A stretch of 64,000 nt of DNA from UBA953 sp046080425 (GTDB lineage Bacteria > Verrucomicrobiota > Verrucomicrobiia > Opitutales > UBA953): positions 3,141 to 67,140 of the forward strand of contig JBJTTY010000086.1 in assembly GCA_046080425.1 (NCBI GenBank). Reading direction: 5' to 3'. The notes beneath the pieces were generated by a model. That model had not been told where the DNA came from. It worked only from the letters and a program-made list of their open reading frames with translations, and did no database searches. Both the position numbers and the translations under genes were made by a program. Shown one piece after another: positions 8,450 to 16,677 of the stretch (position 1 is the stretch's first letter; each line of letters starts with the position of its first letter).

Positions 8450-9741
8450 AAGCATCCGACTCCAAGCCGCTGAGGATCCTGGGCGCCCGGGTGATCGACC
8501 CCGCCTCGGGGAGGGATGAGCGCAAGGGCGAGCTGTGCGTCATCGACGGCAAGTTCGCCGAGAGGCTCTCTCCGGCGCAGGCGCGCGAGGCGGTCACCGT
8601 CAAGGCCGACGGCCTCGTGGCCGCGCCCGGCTTCGTCGACCTGTGCTGCCGCCTAGGCGAACCGGGACGCTCCGCGCGCGAGACGGTGCGCACCGGCACG
8701 CTCGCCGCCGCGGCGGGCGGCTTCACCACGGTGGTCGCCATGCCCGACTCGCTACCCGCGGCCGACAACGTCGGCACGGTCCAGCTGCTGCGCGAGATCT
8801 GCGCCCGCGAGGCCGCGGTCCGCGTGCTGCCCACGGGCACGCTCACGAAGGGCCATGAAGGCAAGGCCCTCGCCCCCCTCGGCTCGCTCCGCAAGGCGGG
8901 CGTGGCCGCCGTGACCGACACGGTCTCCGGGGTGCAGAACAACGAGATCATGCGACGCGCCCTGGAATACGCGGCGATGTTCGGGCTGGTGGTGCTCGAC
9001 CACTGCCAGGACAGCAGCATGACCGAAGGGGCCCAGATGCACGAGGGCGCCTGGTCGCTGCGGCTCGGCCTGCGCGGCTGGCCGCGGGCCGCCGAGGAGA
9101 TCGTGGTCTCGAGCGACTGCGCCCTCGCCGCCCTCACCCGGACCCGCATCCACCTGCAGCACCTCTCCTCCGGCGGCTCCGCCGAAATCGTCCGTCAGGC
9201 GAAGGCGCGCGGCCTGCCGGTGACCGCCGAAGTCTCGGCCCTGCACCTGCTGCTGACGGACGCCTCGCTGGCCGGCTACGACACGCGCCTGAAGCTCAAT
9301 CCGCCGCTGCGCGAAGAACGCGACCGGCAGGCCCTCATCGCCGCGCTCGTCGACGGCACGCTGGACGCGGTGAGCTCCGACCACTCGCCCTGCACCGCGA
9401 CGGAGAAGGACTGCGAGTTCGACCAGGCGCCCTTCGGCGCCGCCTCGCTGGAGACGGCGTTCGCGGCGGCCCACGAAGCGGTGGTCACCGACGGACACGC
9501 CCCGCTCCCCGTGCTGATCGAACGCCTGACCTGCGGCCCGGCCCGCGCGCTCGGGCTCGAGGCGGGCACGCTCGCCGCGGGCGCCCCCGCCGACTTCACG
9601 CTGCTCGACCCGGCCGCCAAATGGAAGCCCGCGGCGGGCGGACTTCTCTCCAAGTCAGGCAACGACCCGCTAGTCGGACGCACGCTGCACGGGCGCGTCC
9701 GGGCGACCTACGTGGACGGACGCAGGGTGTTCGGCGACTGA
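8446..9741 (+). CDS. pyrC': Dihydroorotase-like protein lacking metal ligands (probable non-catalytic PyrC')
   Basis: 431 residues with the amidohydrolase fold and overall layout of class I dihydroorotase, but the catalytic signatures are broken. The usual DxHxH at the first strand reads FVDLCCRLGEPG (both metal His lost); the usual TPHH region reads VSALHLLL; the usual DHAPH reads SSDHSPC. The His of DHCQD and one His of IHLQHLSS remain. Such a protein is unlikely to bind two zincs. In Pseudomonas, a non-catalytic PyrC' overlaps pyrB and is needed to assemble aspartate carbamoyltransferase; the same overlap (ATGA at 8446) exists here, so that role is inferred. An active dihydroorotase must then be encoded elsewhere. 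Confidence 0.88.
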   Translation: MKASDSKPLRILGARVIDPASGRDERKGELCVIDGKFAERLSPAQAREAVTVKADGLVAAPGFVDLCCRLGEPGRSARETVRTGTLAAAAGGFTTVVAMPDSLPAADNVGTVQLLREICAREAAVRVLPTGTLTKGHEGKALAPLGSLRKAGVAAVTDTVSGVQNNEIMRRALEYAAMFGLVVLDHCQDSSMTEGAQMHEGAWSLRLGLRGWPRAAEEIVVSSDCALAALTRTRIHLQHLSSGGSAEIVRQAKARGLPVTAEVSALHLLLTDASLAGYDTRLKLNPPLREERDRQALIAALVDGTLDAVSSDHSPCTATEKDCEFDQAPFGAASLETAFAAAHEAVVTDGHAPLPVLIERLTCGPARALGLEAGTLAAGAPADFTLLDPAAKWKPAAGGLLSKSGNDPLVGRTLHGRVRATYVDGRRVFGD

Positions 9742-9742
9742 G

Positions 9743-10684
9743 ATGCAGGAACCGGTCGTCGAGACCTTCGCGGAACTGTCGGCGGCCGACTGGACGTGCA
9801 TCGCCTTCAACGTCGGGCTGGCGCTGGCCGGCCTGCGGACGCTGCGCCGCTGGCCCTCCGGCGGAGGCCCCAGGCTCGAACGCCGGGCCGACCCCGCCAC
9901 CGCCTCGGCCGGCCTGATGACCGCGCTGCTGGCCTTCGGGCTCCTCTTCCCCCTGCTCTCCCAGTTCATCGCGGGCTTCTTCCGCACGGAATTCGGCGTC
10001 ACGCAGGCTGAGATCTTCCTCGCCACCTTCGTCGCACAGGCGACCGCCGTGGGCGCGCTCGTCACGCTCGGTTCCTTCCTGCCAGGCTCGGTCCAATGGA
10101 CGCCCACCGCCGCGCCGGAAGGCGTGACGACCTCTCCGGACTCCCCCCGGGAGGCGCTGCGCGCGCTGCGCTGGCGCGACGCCCTGCGCGCCTACCTCGC
10201 CGTCTGCGCGCTGGCCACGGTCGGCTCGCTGGCCTGGAAAGGACTCCACTGGCTCTGGTCGGCGGGCCATGCGAAAGGCTGGCTCGGCACGCCGCCCGAG
10301 GACCTCCTGCAGGACATCGTGGACATCGTCCTGCGCACCGATCCGCTCACCGCGAAGTTCGGGCTGCTCACGTTGGTCGTCGTGGTCGGCGCCCCGCTCA
10401 TGGAGGAGCTCGTCTTCCGCGGCGCGCTCTATCCCGCGCTCAAGTCCCTGCTGGGCGCCCTGACGCCCAGGGCGAACGTCGCCCTGTCCGCCATCATCAC
10501 CGGGCTCGTCTTCAGCGCGGCGCACCTGACGCCCTCGGCCTTCATCCCCCTGACGCTCTTCGGGTCCTTCCTCTGTCTGGTGCGCGACCGCCACGGACTC
10601 GCCGCCACGATCCTCGTGCACGCCGCCTTCAACGCCATGAACCTGCTCTGGCTCAAGGTCGCGCCGGACGTCGCCAATCTCTGA
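9743..10684 (+). CDS. CPBP family intramembrane protease (CAAX/Abi type)
   Basis: 313-residue multi-spanning membrane protein. The C-terminal half holds the family motifs: the glutamate pair in MEELVFRGALYP (about residues 220-230), FSAAHLTPSAF, and the His of ILVHAAFNAMN. These match the CPBP/Rce1-like glutamic metalloprotease group. The N-terminal half has two or more extra hydrophobic segments. It begins one base after the pyrC' stop and ends two bases before thiL, so it belongs to the same transcription unit although no functional link is known. Bacterial members have diverse, mostly undefined roles. Confidence 0.9.
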   Translation: MQEPVVETFAELSAADWTCIAFNVGLALAGLRTLRRWPSGGGPRLERRADPATASAGLMTALLAFGLLFPLLSQFIAGFFRTEFGVTQAEIFLATFVAQATAVGALVTLGSFLPGSVQWTPTAAPEGVTTSPDSPREALRALRWRDALRAYLAVCALATVGSLAWKGLHWLWSAGHAKGWLGTPPEDLLQDIVDIVLRTDPLTAKFGLLTLVVVVGAPLMEELVFRGALYPALKSLLGALTPRANVALSAIITGLVFSAAHLTPSAFIPLTLFGSFLCLVRDRHGLAATILVHAAFNAMNLLWLKVAPDVANL

Positions 10685-10686
10685 CC

Positions 10687-11646
10687 ATGGGAGCCCTCAC
10701 CGCCATCAAGGAAAAGTCCGTCTCGGTCCTCACCGAGGCGCGTATCATCGAGGACGTCGTCGCGGCCATGTCCGACGCCTGCCCGCCCGCGCCGGAAGGT
10801 CCGGGAAGCGACTGCGCCCACCTGCCCGAGCGGGGCGGCCGCGCGTTCCGCGTCTGCACCGTCGACGGGGTGACCCTCGGACGGCACTTCGACCTCGCGT
10901 GCGCGGGCCGCCGGGCGGGGGCCAAGCTGGTCAACCGCAACCTCTCGGACCTGGCCGCGGCAGGCGCCCGGCCGTCCGACGCCCTGCTCGCGCTGACGCT
11001 CGGCCCGGACGTCGACGCGGAATGGCTGCGCGACTTCGCCTTCGGCGCCGGCCGGGCGGCCGTACGGGCGGGGCTCCGCATCGTCGGCGGGGACGTCTCC
11101 CGCGGACCCGCGGGAGTCTTCGTGGCCACGCTCTCCGCACAGGGGCACGCCCATCGCGTGCTCGCCCGCAGGGGCGCCAAGGAGGGCGACGTGCTGTTCG
11201 TGACCGGCGCGCTGGGCGGCACGGCCTACGGAAGGCATCTGGATTTCGCACCCCGCCTGGCCGAGGGCGAATGGCTGTGCGGCAGGGCCGAAGTGACCTC
11301 GTGCACCGACGTCTCCGACGGGTTGGTCAAGGACCTTCCCGGCATGCTCGGCGCGCGCCTCGACGCCAAGGTCGACCTCGCCCTCGTGCCCGTCTCGGAA
11401 GCCGCGGGCCTGCTCTCGCGCGGAGACGGCAAGCCCGCCCTAGAGCACGCCCTGCAGGACGGCGAGGACCACGAGCTGACCTTCGCCGTGTCTCCGACGG
11501 CCGCGGACGCCCTCGCGGCTGATTTCCGCAAGGCCTTCCCGGCCACCCCGCTTTCACGCCTGGGATCCGCCGTGCGCGGCGAGGGCCGCCTGCTGGACGG
11601 CGAAGGGCGGCCGGTGGCCGGCCGCGGCTTCGACCACTTCGCCTGA
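10687..11646 (+). CDS. thiL: Thiamine-monophosphate kinase
   Basis: Phosphorylates thiamine monophosphate to thiamine diphosphate, the last step of cofactor synthesis. 319 residues, PurM/AIR synthase-like fold. Diagnostic parts: GSDCAHLP and VCTVDGVTLGRHFDL near the N-terminus (the usual D-D-A becomes S-D-C-A), KLVNRNLSDLAAAGARP (about 80-96), IVGGDVSRG, TGALGGTAYGR, the C-terminal DVSDGLVKDL and EDHELTFAV. Start ATG at 10687, two bases after the previous stop. The N-terminal acid cluster is slightly unusual for the family, which usually has GDDAA. No TPP riboswitch is visible, as expected for an internal operon gene. Confidence 0.92.
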   Translation: MGALTAIKEKSVSVLTEARIIEDVVAAMSDACPPAPEGPGSDCAHLPERGGRAFRVCTVDGVTLGRHFDLACAGRRAGAKLVNRNLSDLAAAGARPSDALLALTLGPDVDAEWLRDFAFGAGRAAVRAGLRIVGGDVSRGPAGVFVATLSAQGHAHRVLARRGAKEGDVLFVTGALGGTAYGRHLDFAPRLAEGEWLCGRAEVTSCTDVSDGLVKDLPGMLGARLDAKVDLALVPVSEAAGLLSRGDGKPALEHALQDGEDHELTFAVSPTAADALAADFRKAFPATPLSRLGSAVRGEGRLLDGEGRPVAGRGFDHFA

Positions 11647-11650
11647 GGCG

Positions 11651-12106
11651 CTAGAGCTTGAACTGGCGGATCACCACGAAGAGCGCGAAGATGAGCGAGC
11701 AGCCGGCGAACGTCACGGTGGTCGTCTCGTAGGTCGCCAGCAGCTTCAGCACCGCGTCAAGGAGCGAGAGCGAATCCCGGGTGTCCGACTCGGCGCGCGC
11801 CAGGGCCTCGACCGCGTTGCGGTCGGCCTCCTCCACCTTCTTGTTGTCCGAGCTGAGCGTGTCGTTGGGTCCGATGAGCACCGCGATGGTGTCCTTGGAG
11901 CGCATCGCCTTGCGGAACGCGTCGACGGAGCCCTGGATGCCCACGGTGGCCGTGCGGACCTTGTTGGTGGTGTCCTTGAGCTCGTGGCTGAACCAGAGGC
12001 CGGCGAGGGAGACGAGGAGGGTCACGACGGCCATGCCGACGATGCCCACCTCGGCCTGGACGAGTCCGCCCCGGGCGGAGCGGCGGTTGGAACGTTTTGC
12101 GCTCAT
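11651..12106 (-). CDS. Small two-helix membrane protein, unknown function
   Basis: 151 residues. An Arg/Ser-rich N-terminus (MSAKRSNRRSARGG) precedes a first membrane segment (about 22-44), then a polar, Lys/Asp/Glu-rich loop of about 80 residues, and a second membrane segment near the C-terminus ending VVIRQFKL. I do not recognise the family. The start at 12106 was preferred over longer in-frame alternatives because these lack hydrophobic or conserved content. It lies 32 bases downstream of another small membrane protein on the same strand, so the two may be co-transcribed. It is convergent with thiL, with stops only 4 bases apart. Confidence 0.7.
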   Translation of the reverse strand: MSAKRSNRRSARGGLVQAEVGIVGMAVVTLLVSLAGLWFSHELKDTTNKVRTATVGIQGSVDAFRKAMRSKDTIAVLIGPNDTLSSDNKKVEEADRNAVEALARAESDTRDSLSLLDAVLKLLATYETTTVTFAGCSLIFALFVVIRQFKL

Positions 12107-12138
12107 GTTTCTTGGTCTGTAAGTCGGATGGAAGGGGT

Positions 12139-12564
12139 TCAGCGACGTCGTGTGCGCGGGGCGGCCTTGGGCTTGGCGCGCTTGCGCCCGGAGGACTTCT
12201 TGCGGCCCTTGCGCCGGCGGGGGGGCTCGGCCATGCCGAGCTTCTTGCGGATCAGGCCCGTAATCCAGTCGACCAGCTCTGGGGCGAGGGCGCCCGCGAG
12301 GCCCTGGACGATGGCCTTGTTGATCGCCGAGAGCTGCCACTGGAAGGTGACGAAGAAGGCGATGATGGCGAAGATGGCCGCCGCCGCCACGTGGCGAAAC
12401 GAGCGCCAGAGGCTGGCGTGGGCGGCGTCATCGATGAGCAGACGTCCCACCATGGCGGCCGCTCCGATGAGCGCCACAATCCAGCCGCCGCGCTTGAACT
12501 CGGCGATGGCGGTCTGGAAGCCGCCGGCGACGTCGAAGCCGGCCCCGAGCAGGTCGGTCAGCAC
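12139..12564 (-). CDS. Small membrane protein with basic C-terminal tail, unknown function
   Basis: 141 residues. Hydrophobic stretches at about 28-42 and 60-78 suggest two membrane helices; an amphipathic segment (INKAIVQGLAGALAPELVDWITGLI) follows, and the last 30 residues are almost entirely Arg/Lys/Pro/Ala. The size and layout recall holins, but there is no other phage gene nearby and the very basic tail could equally contact lipid head groups, RNA or ribosomes. Family not recognised. Same strand as, and 32 bases upstream of, the next small membrane protein. Confidence 0.65.
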   Translation of the reverse strand: MLTDLLGAGFDVAGGFQTAIAEFKRGGWIVALIGAAAMVGRLLIDDAAHASLWRSFRHVAAAAIFAIIAFFVTFQWQLSAINKAIVQGLAGALAPELVDWITGLIRKKLGMAEPPRRRKGRKKSSGRKRAKPKAAPRTRRR

Positions 12565-12680
12565 GGGCCACCTCCGTCCGGACGACGCGGGCGGGCCTGG
12601 GCTGCGCAGGTTCGTGAACGGGCTCGCACGCTGGCCAGGAATATGAGGGGGGCCGGCCCGGACTCAACCCCCGACTCCCT

Positions 12681-13127
12681 TCAGAGGGCCTGACGCCGGG
12701 GCTGGCGGCCCTCGTCGACCTCGATGTAATCGAACATCGTGTCCACGCCGGCTTCGGGACCGAGGCCGTTCTCCTTCAGCCGACGCAGCAGCACTTCGTT
12801 GGCCTCGTCGCGCCAGCCGCGCTTGGTCATGAAGCCGTTCCAGACCTCGACGTCGTTGGCGCTCAGCCGCCTTCCGACGGACTGGGCCCACGCGAAGGCC
12901 TCGGCGTCGGAAGCGCCGGGATGGGCCAGGAGCCAGTCGCGGAGCTCGGCGTAACCGACGCCGAGATACTGACAGCAGCGGTCATCGAAGGCCTTGCCGA
13001 GATTGTTCACGAAGTCGGCGTGAAGACGGCCTGCCGCGTGCAGGCGCACCTTGGAGACGAGCCGCGGGAAGTAGACGAAGCCGCTGACGGCATCATAAGG
13101 GGAGAGAAGTCCGGGTACGACGGGCAT
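12681..13127 (-). CDS. DUF5069 domain protein
   Basis: 148 residues. The central segment, with SPYDAVSGFVYFPRLVSKVRLHAAG, the following NLGKAFDDRCCQYLGVGYAEL and the Trp-containing helical C-terminus, matches DUF5069 proteins as I know them from Verrucomicrobia and Planctomycetes. The domain has no established function. No signal peptide or membrane segment is seen, so it is probably cytosolic. It is divergent from the GDSL lipoprotein gene, with 116 bases between the starts. Confidence 0.8.
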   Translation of the reverse strand: MPVVPGLLSPYDAVSGFVYFPRLVSKVRLHAAGRLHADFVNNLGKAFDDRCCQYLGVGYAELRDWLLAHPGASDAEAFAWAQSVGRRLSANDVEVWNGFMTKRGWRDEANEVLLRRLKENGLGPEAGVDTMFDYIEVDEGRQPRRQAL

Positions 13128-13243
13128 GGGACGTAGGATGGCGGAGGGAGGATGCTGGATGAAGATAAAACCGCGCGGGGCTCGAGCGGTTCAGCCATCC
13201 CCTCTTGCGCCGGAGCCTTCGGCTTCTATTAAAGGAGCACCCC

Positions 13244-13936
13244 ATGAAGCCCCTGCTTCCCCTGCTCCTGGCCGGCCTCCTGTCCGGTTGCGCCACTTAC
13301 CGTGACCTGGCCTCCGAGCCCCTGCGCATGAGCCAGGACATCGCCGCCTTCGAGGAGGCTGACCGCGTCACGTCCCCGCCCCCCGGCGCGCTGCTCCTTT
13401 CGGGCGCCAGCACCTTGCGGCTCTGGAAGTCGGCCCCGGGGGATTTCGCCCCCCTGCCCGTGATCAACCGCGGCTTCGGTGGCTCCTACACGACGGAGGT
13501 GGCGGGCTACATGGATCGGATCACCCTGCCCTACCGTCCCCGCGTCGTCTTGTTCCACTGCGGCAGCAACGACATCAACGCCGGCGACTCGGCCGAGCGC
13601 GTGGTGGGACGCGTGAAGCTCTACCTGGATACCCTGCGGCGCGTCCACCCCGACGCCGCCCTGGTCATCCTCTCGACCACCCATGCGCCCTCGCGCCGCT
13701 CCAAGTGGGAAGAGATGCGCAAGGCGGATGACGGATTCCGCGCGATCGCGGCGACACACAGGGGCGTGCGCTTCGTCGACATCAACGAGGCGCTCAACTT
13801 CCCCGGAGATGAACCGCGTCCGGGCAGCTATCTCAAGGACGACCTCCATCCGACGCAGGCGGGCTATGACGCGATGCTCCGGCTGGTGAAGCCGGCGGTC
13901 GAAGCCGCCTGGCGGGAGAACGCCAAGGCCTACTGA
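13244..13936 (+). CDS. SGNH/GDSL hydrolase lipoprotein
   Basis: 230 residues. The start at 13244 was chosen because an AAAGGAG ribosome site ends 6 bases upstream and the product begins with a clean lipoprotein signal, LLAGLLSGC (Cys 16). SGNH blocks are all present: LLLSGASTLRLW (nucleophile Ser), INRGFGGS (Gly), FHCGSNDINAGD (Asn) and DDLHPTQAGYD (Asp/His). It resembles the GDSL/PAF-acetylhydrolase-like esterases. Probably anchored in the outer or inner membrane and acting on an acylated glycan or lipid. Its stop overlaps the convergent MFS gene by 7 bases. Confidence 0.88.
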   Translation: MKPLLPLLLAGLLSGCATYRDLASEPLRMSQDIAAFEEADRVTSPPPGALLLSGASTLRLWKSAPGDFAPLPVINRGFGGSYTTEVAGYMDRITLPYRPRVVLFHCGSNDINAGDSAERVVGRVKLYLDTLRRVHPDAALVILSTTHAPSRRSKWEEMRKADDGFRAIAATHRGVRFVDINEALNFPGDEPRPGSYLKDDLHPTQAGYDAMLRLVKPAVEAAWRENAKAY

Positions 13937-15153
13937 GCGGCGGGCTCCGAGCTGGGACGGCCCCAGAGCAGGACGGCCACGCCCACGACGGCGAAGACGC
14001 AGGCGGCGCCCAGCAGGGTGCCGCGGATGCCGACGAAGTCGGCCAACGTGCCCATCGCGACCGCCGCGAACGGCAGCAGACCGAAGAAGCTGAGGCCGCT
14101 GATGGCCGAGACCCGGCCGCGGATCTCCTCCGGAGACCGCTCCTGGACGATGGTGTTGGCCAGGCCGACCAGGGTGGAGACGCCGAGCGCGAGCAGCAGC
14201 AGGGTGACCGCGGGCCACCAGAAGCCGCCGGCCAGGGAAAGGCTGACGAGTCCGGCGCAGATCAGCGCCAGGGAGCCGGCGATGGCCGGACCGCGACGGG
14301 CGACGGGCAAGGCCATGATGAGCAGCGACCCGAGGAGGGATCCCACGCCCGAGGCGAACATCAGCCAGCCCATGAGGTCGGCGGAGACCTCGAGGACGTG
14401 CTTTCCGTAAAGCGGAAGCAGCACGATCATCACCGGGAAGACGCAGAGCGTGTTCGCGGAGAGCATCGCGACCATGGCGAGGCTGGGCCGGTCCCCGCGC
14501 AGGTGCCGGACGCCCTCGGCCATGCCAGCCATGCGGCGGCGTTCGTGCTCGGCGTCGCCCTTCACCCTGGGCGGCAAGGTCGCCAGCACGACCATGAGGA
14601 CGACGAAGCTGAGGGCGTTCAGGTAGAAGGCCGATTCGGCGCCGAACCGGCCGACGAGATAGCCGGCGAGGGCAGGCCCGATGAGACGGGTGCCATGGAA
14701 GACCGCACGGTCGATCGCGATGGCCCGCGCGACGTGCTCCCGCCCGGCGAGCTCGGGCACGATGGCCGCTGCCGCCGGCATCTCGAAGGCGGCGGAGACG
14801 CCCAGGAGCGCCGCCGCGCCGACGACATGCCAGATGGCCACCTGTCCTGAGCCCACCAACGAACCGATCCACAGCGCCAGCAGGATCTGCACGGCCTGGC
14901 AGACCTGGAGGATTCGCCGCTTGTCGAAACGGTCAGCGCAAAGCCCGCCCACCAAGGTGAGCGCGATCATGGGGATGCCTCCGGCGAAATGCACCCAGGC
15001 CATCGCCTGACCGCTGGAGGTCAGGCCGGCCATCACCCACCCCTGCGCCATGGCCTGCATCCAAGTGCCGGTCATGGAGACGCCCTCGCCCACGATGTAT
15101 CGAAGGAATGGTCCGTTGGGAAAACGGGACGGCTGTCCGGTGACGTCCGACAA
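13930..15153 (-). CDS. MFS transporter, MFS_3 (EntS-like) family
   Basis: 407 residues with about 12 hydrophobic segments. The family-defining N-terminus GEGVSMTGTWMQAMAQGWVM, the loop 2-3 motif GGLCADRFDKRRIL (about 75-88) and AIAIDRAVFHGTRLIGPALAG (about 155-175) are typical of the MFS_3 group, which includes the enterobactin exporter EntS and many putative drug exporters. Inner membrane, probably a proton-coupled exporter; the substrate is unknown and there are no siderophore genes nearby. The 3' end overlaps the convergent GDSL gene. tRNA-Arg begins about 83 bases upstream on the same strand. Confidence 0.9.
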   Translation of the reverse strand: MSDVTGQPSRFPNGPFLRYIVGEGVSMTGTWMQAMAQGWVMAGLTSSGQAMAWVHFAGGIPMIALTLVGGLCADRFDKRRILQVCQAVQILLALWIGSLVGSGQVAIWHVVGAAALLGVSAAFEMPAAAAIVPELAGREHVARAIAIDRAVFHGTRLIGPALAGYLVGRFGAESAFYLNALSFVVLMVVLATLPPRVKGDAEHERRRMAGMAEGVRHLRGDRPSLAMVAMLSANTLCVFPVMIVLLPLYGKHVLEVSADLMGWLMFASGVGSLLGSLLIMALPVARRGPAIAGSLALICAGLVSLSLAGGFWWPAVTLLLLALGVSTLVGLANTIVQERSPEEIRGRVSAISGLSFFGLLPFAAVAMGTLADFVGIRGTLLGAACVFAVVGVAVLLWGRPSSEPAAQ

Positions 15154-15236
15154 GGAGAGTTCAGAGTGCGGAGAAACCGCCGCGGTGGGGAGGACAAACT
15201 TTCAGAGCCCCGTCAGCGGCGCCGCACGGTGAAAGC

Positions 15237-15311
15237 TGGTGCTCCCGTTGGGATTCGAACCCAAATCGCCGGCTTCGGAGGCCAGAATTCTATCCATTGA
15301 ACTACGGGAAC
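15237..15311 (-). tRNA. tRNA-Arg (anticodon CCG)
   Basis: Minus strand, 75 bases including an encoded 3' CCA. Acceptor stem GTTCCCG pairs with CGGGAGC with one G-U and A as discriminator. The anticodon stem-loop CTGGC-CTCCGAA-GCCGG gives CCG (Arg, CGG codon), and the T loop is GTTCGAATC. Confidence 0.96.
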
Positions 15312-15361
15312 CGAACCGACAGCAAACCCGTCGGCCGCGGACAAGTCAACCCTTCCCCCGC

Positions 15362-16633
15362 TCAGCGGGCCTTCATGTTGCGGTCGGCGAAGTCCAGGTA
15401 GTTGGCCCAGTCCTCGGCGGTGACGTCGTGCTTGCCCGCCCGGTTGTGATAGCCGACGGAACCGCCCACGGCGCGCCCCACCTCGGGAAAGACTTCGGTG
15501 CCCAGCCCGGACGCTCCGAGCAGACGGAACACGGGGTCGGCGTGCACGGCCCCGAGGAACTCGCCCCGGGGATCGGCCCAGAGGTCCTCGGCGGCGCTGG
15601 CGACGTAGAGCGGCCGCGGCGCGACGGTCGCGAGCAGCCAGTGCTGATCGAGGGGCATGGCCGCCTCGTTTTCGGAATAGGTCGCGAAACGCGCGGTGAA
15701 CCAGTGCGGGAAGCCGCGGCCCTTGTAGAAGCCGGAGATCACGCCGACGGTCTCACCGAAGATGCGCTTGCTGAGCGCGGCGCCGCCGCAGCCCGACTCA
15801 TTCGAGATGACGAGCGCGAAACGTCCGTCCTGCGCGCCGGCCCAAAGCGAGGCCTTGCCCAGCCGGGAATGTCCGATGACGGCGACGCGCGAGGCGTCCA
15901 CCGACGGCATGCGGGACAGGACGTCGAGGCTGCGCGAGAGTCCCCAGGCCCAAGCTCCGACGCCGGCCCACTCGCCATCCTTCCAGACGGTGTCCCTGCC
16001 GGCGGGAGAGAGCGCCGCGCGGAACCCCTCCTTCCACCCCTCCGGGTGATCGGGCTCGACGTCGCCGTAGTAGAAGGTCGCGAGGCCGTAGCCGCGGGCG
16101 ATGAGCATCTCGAGCTGCCAGCGGGAGGACTGCGAGCCGCGCTGCTTCTCCGAAGCGCGGTCCGGCCGGGCGGGATCGGACCACTGCTTGGAGACCCAGG
16201 TCTCGGGCAGGAACACCTTCGGGTCATCCACCGCGGTGTGGTTGCCGCCGAAGTTCGCGCCGAGGAAGACCGGCGATTGGCCGCCCTTGCCGTTGGGCAG
16301 GTAGACGAGGAGGTCGATGAAGGGGCCCTTGCGGCCGACGGGCCAGACGCGGAGCTGGGTGCGCGTCGCCTTGCCGCCCAACGCGGCGGCGTCGTGCTCA
16401 CGCACCTCCTGCACGGCCTCGGCCTGCCGGGCGGAGGTGTCGGGCGTGCGGCCGTAGACGTACGTCTCGAGCGCACGCATCACCTCGCCACGACGACGCG
16501 ACTTCCATCCTTCCGCGTCGACCTTCCTGCCGTCGGAGGCGACGAGCGGATCGGGCAGCGTGTAAGCAGGGACTTTTGATTCCTCCAAGATGGTGGCGGG
16601 GATCGCGGCGAAGAGCATCAGGGACAGCAGCAT
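15362..16633 (-). CDS. Glucuronoyl esterase, CE15 family
   Basis: Exported serine esterase that in this family cleaves the ester between lignin alcohols and 4-O-methyl-glucuronic acid on xylan. 423 residues: short N-terminal signal (MLLSLMLFAAIPATI), an N-terminal substrate-entry region with YVYGRTP, then an alpha/beta hydrolase. The CE15 nucleophile motif VIGHSRLGKASLWAGAQD (Ser near 253) is exact, ISNESGCGGAA gives the acidic region, and YHNRAGKHDVTAEDW supplies the catalytic His (near 400). All three active-site parts are intact. Evidence for plant or algal cell-wall degradation by this organism. Confidence 0.94.
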   Translation of the reverse strand: MLLSLMLFAAIPATILEESKVPAYTLPDPLVASDGRKVDAEGWKSRRRGEVMRALETYVYGRTPDTSARQAEAVQEVREHDAAALGGKATRTQLRVWPVGRKGPFIDLLVYLPNGKGGQSPVFLGANFGGNHTAVDDPKVFLPETWVSKQWSDPARPDRASEKQRGSQSSRWQLEMLIARGYGLATFYYGDVEPDHPEGWKEGFRAALSPAGRDTVWKDGEWAGVGAWAWGLSRSLDVLSRMPSVDASRVAVIGHSRLGKASLWAGAQDGRFALVISNESGCGGAALSKRIFGETVGVISGFYKGRGFPHWFTARFATYSENEAAMPLDQHWLLATVAPRPLYVASAAEDLWADPRGEFLGAVHADPVFRLLGASGLGTEVFPEVGRAVGGSVGYHNRAGKHDVTAEDWANYLDFADRNMKAR

Positions 16634-16677
16634 GACGAAGGATGCCTTCCCGGCCCCTCACGGGCAAGCGGCCAATG

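Noticed and set aside
12139..12564. Holin or prophage remnant
   Set aside because: Only size and topology suggest it; there is no endolysin, integrase, attachment site or other phage gene nearby.
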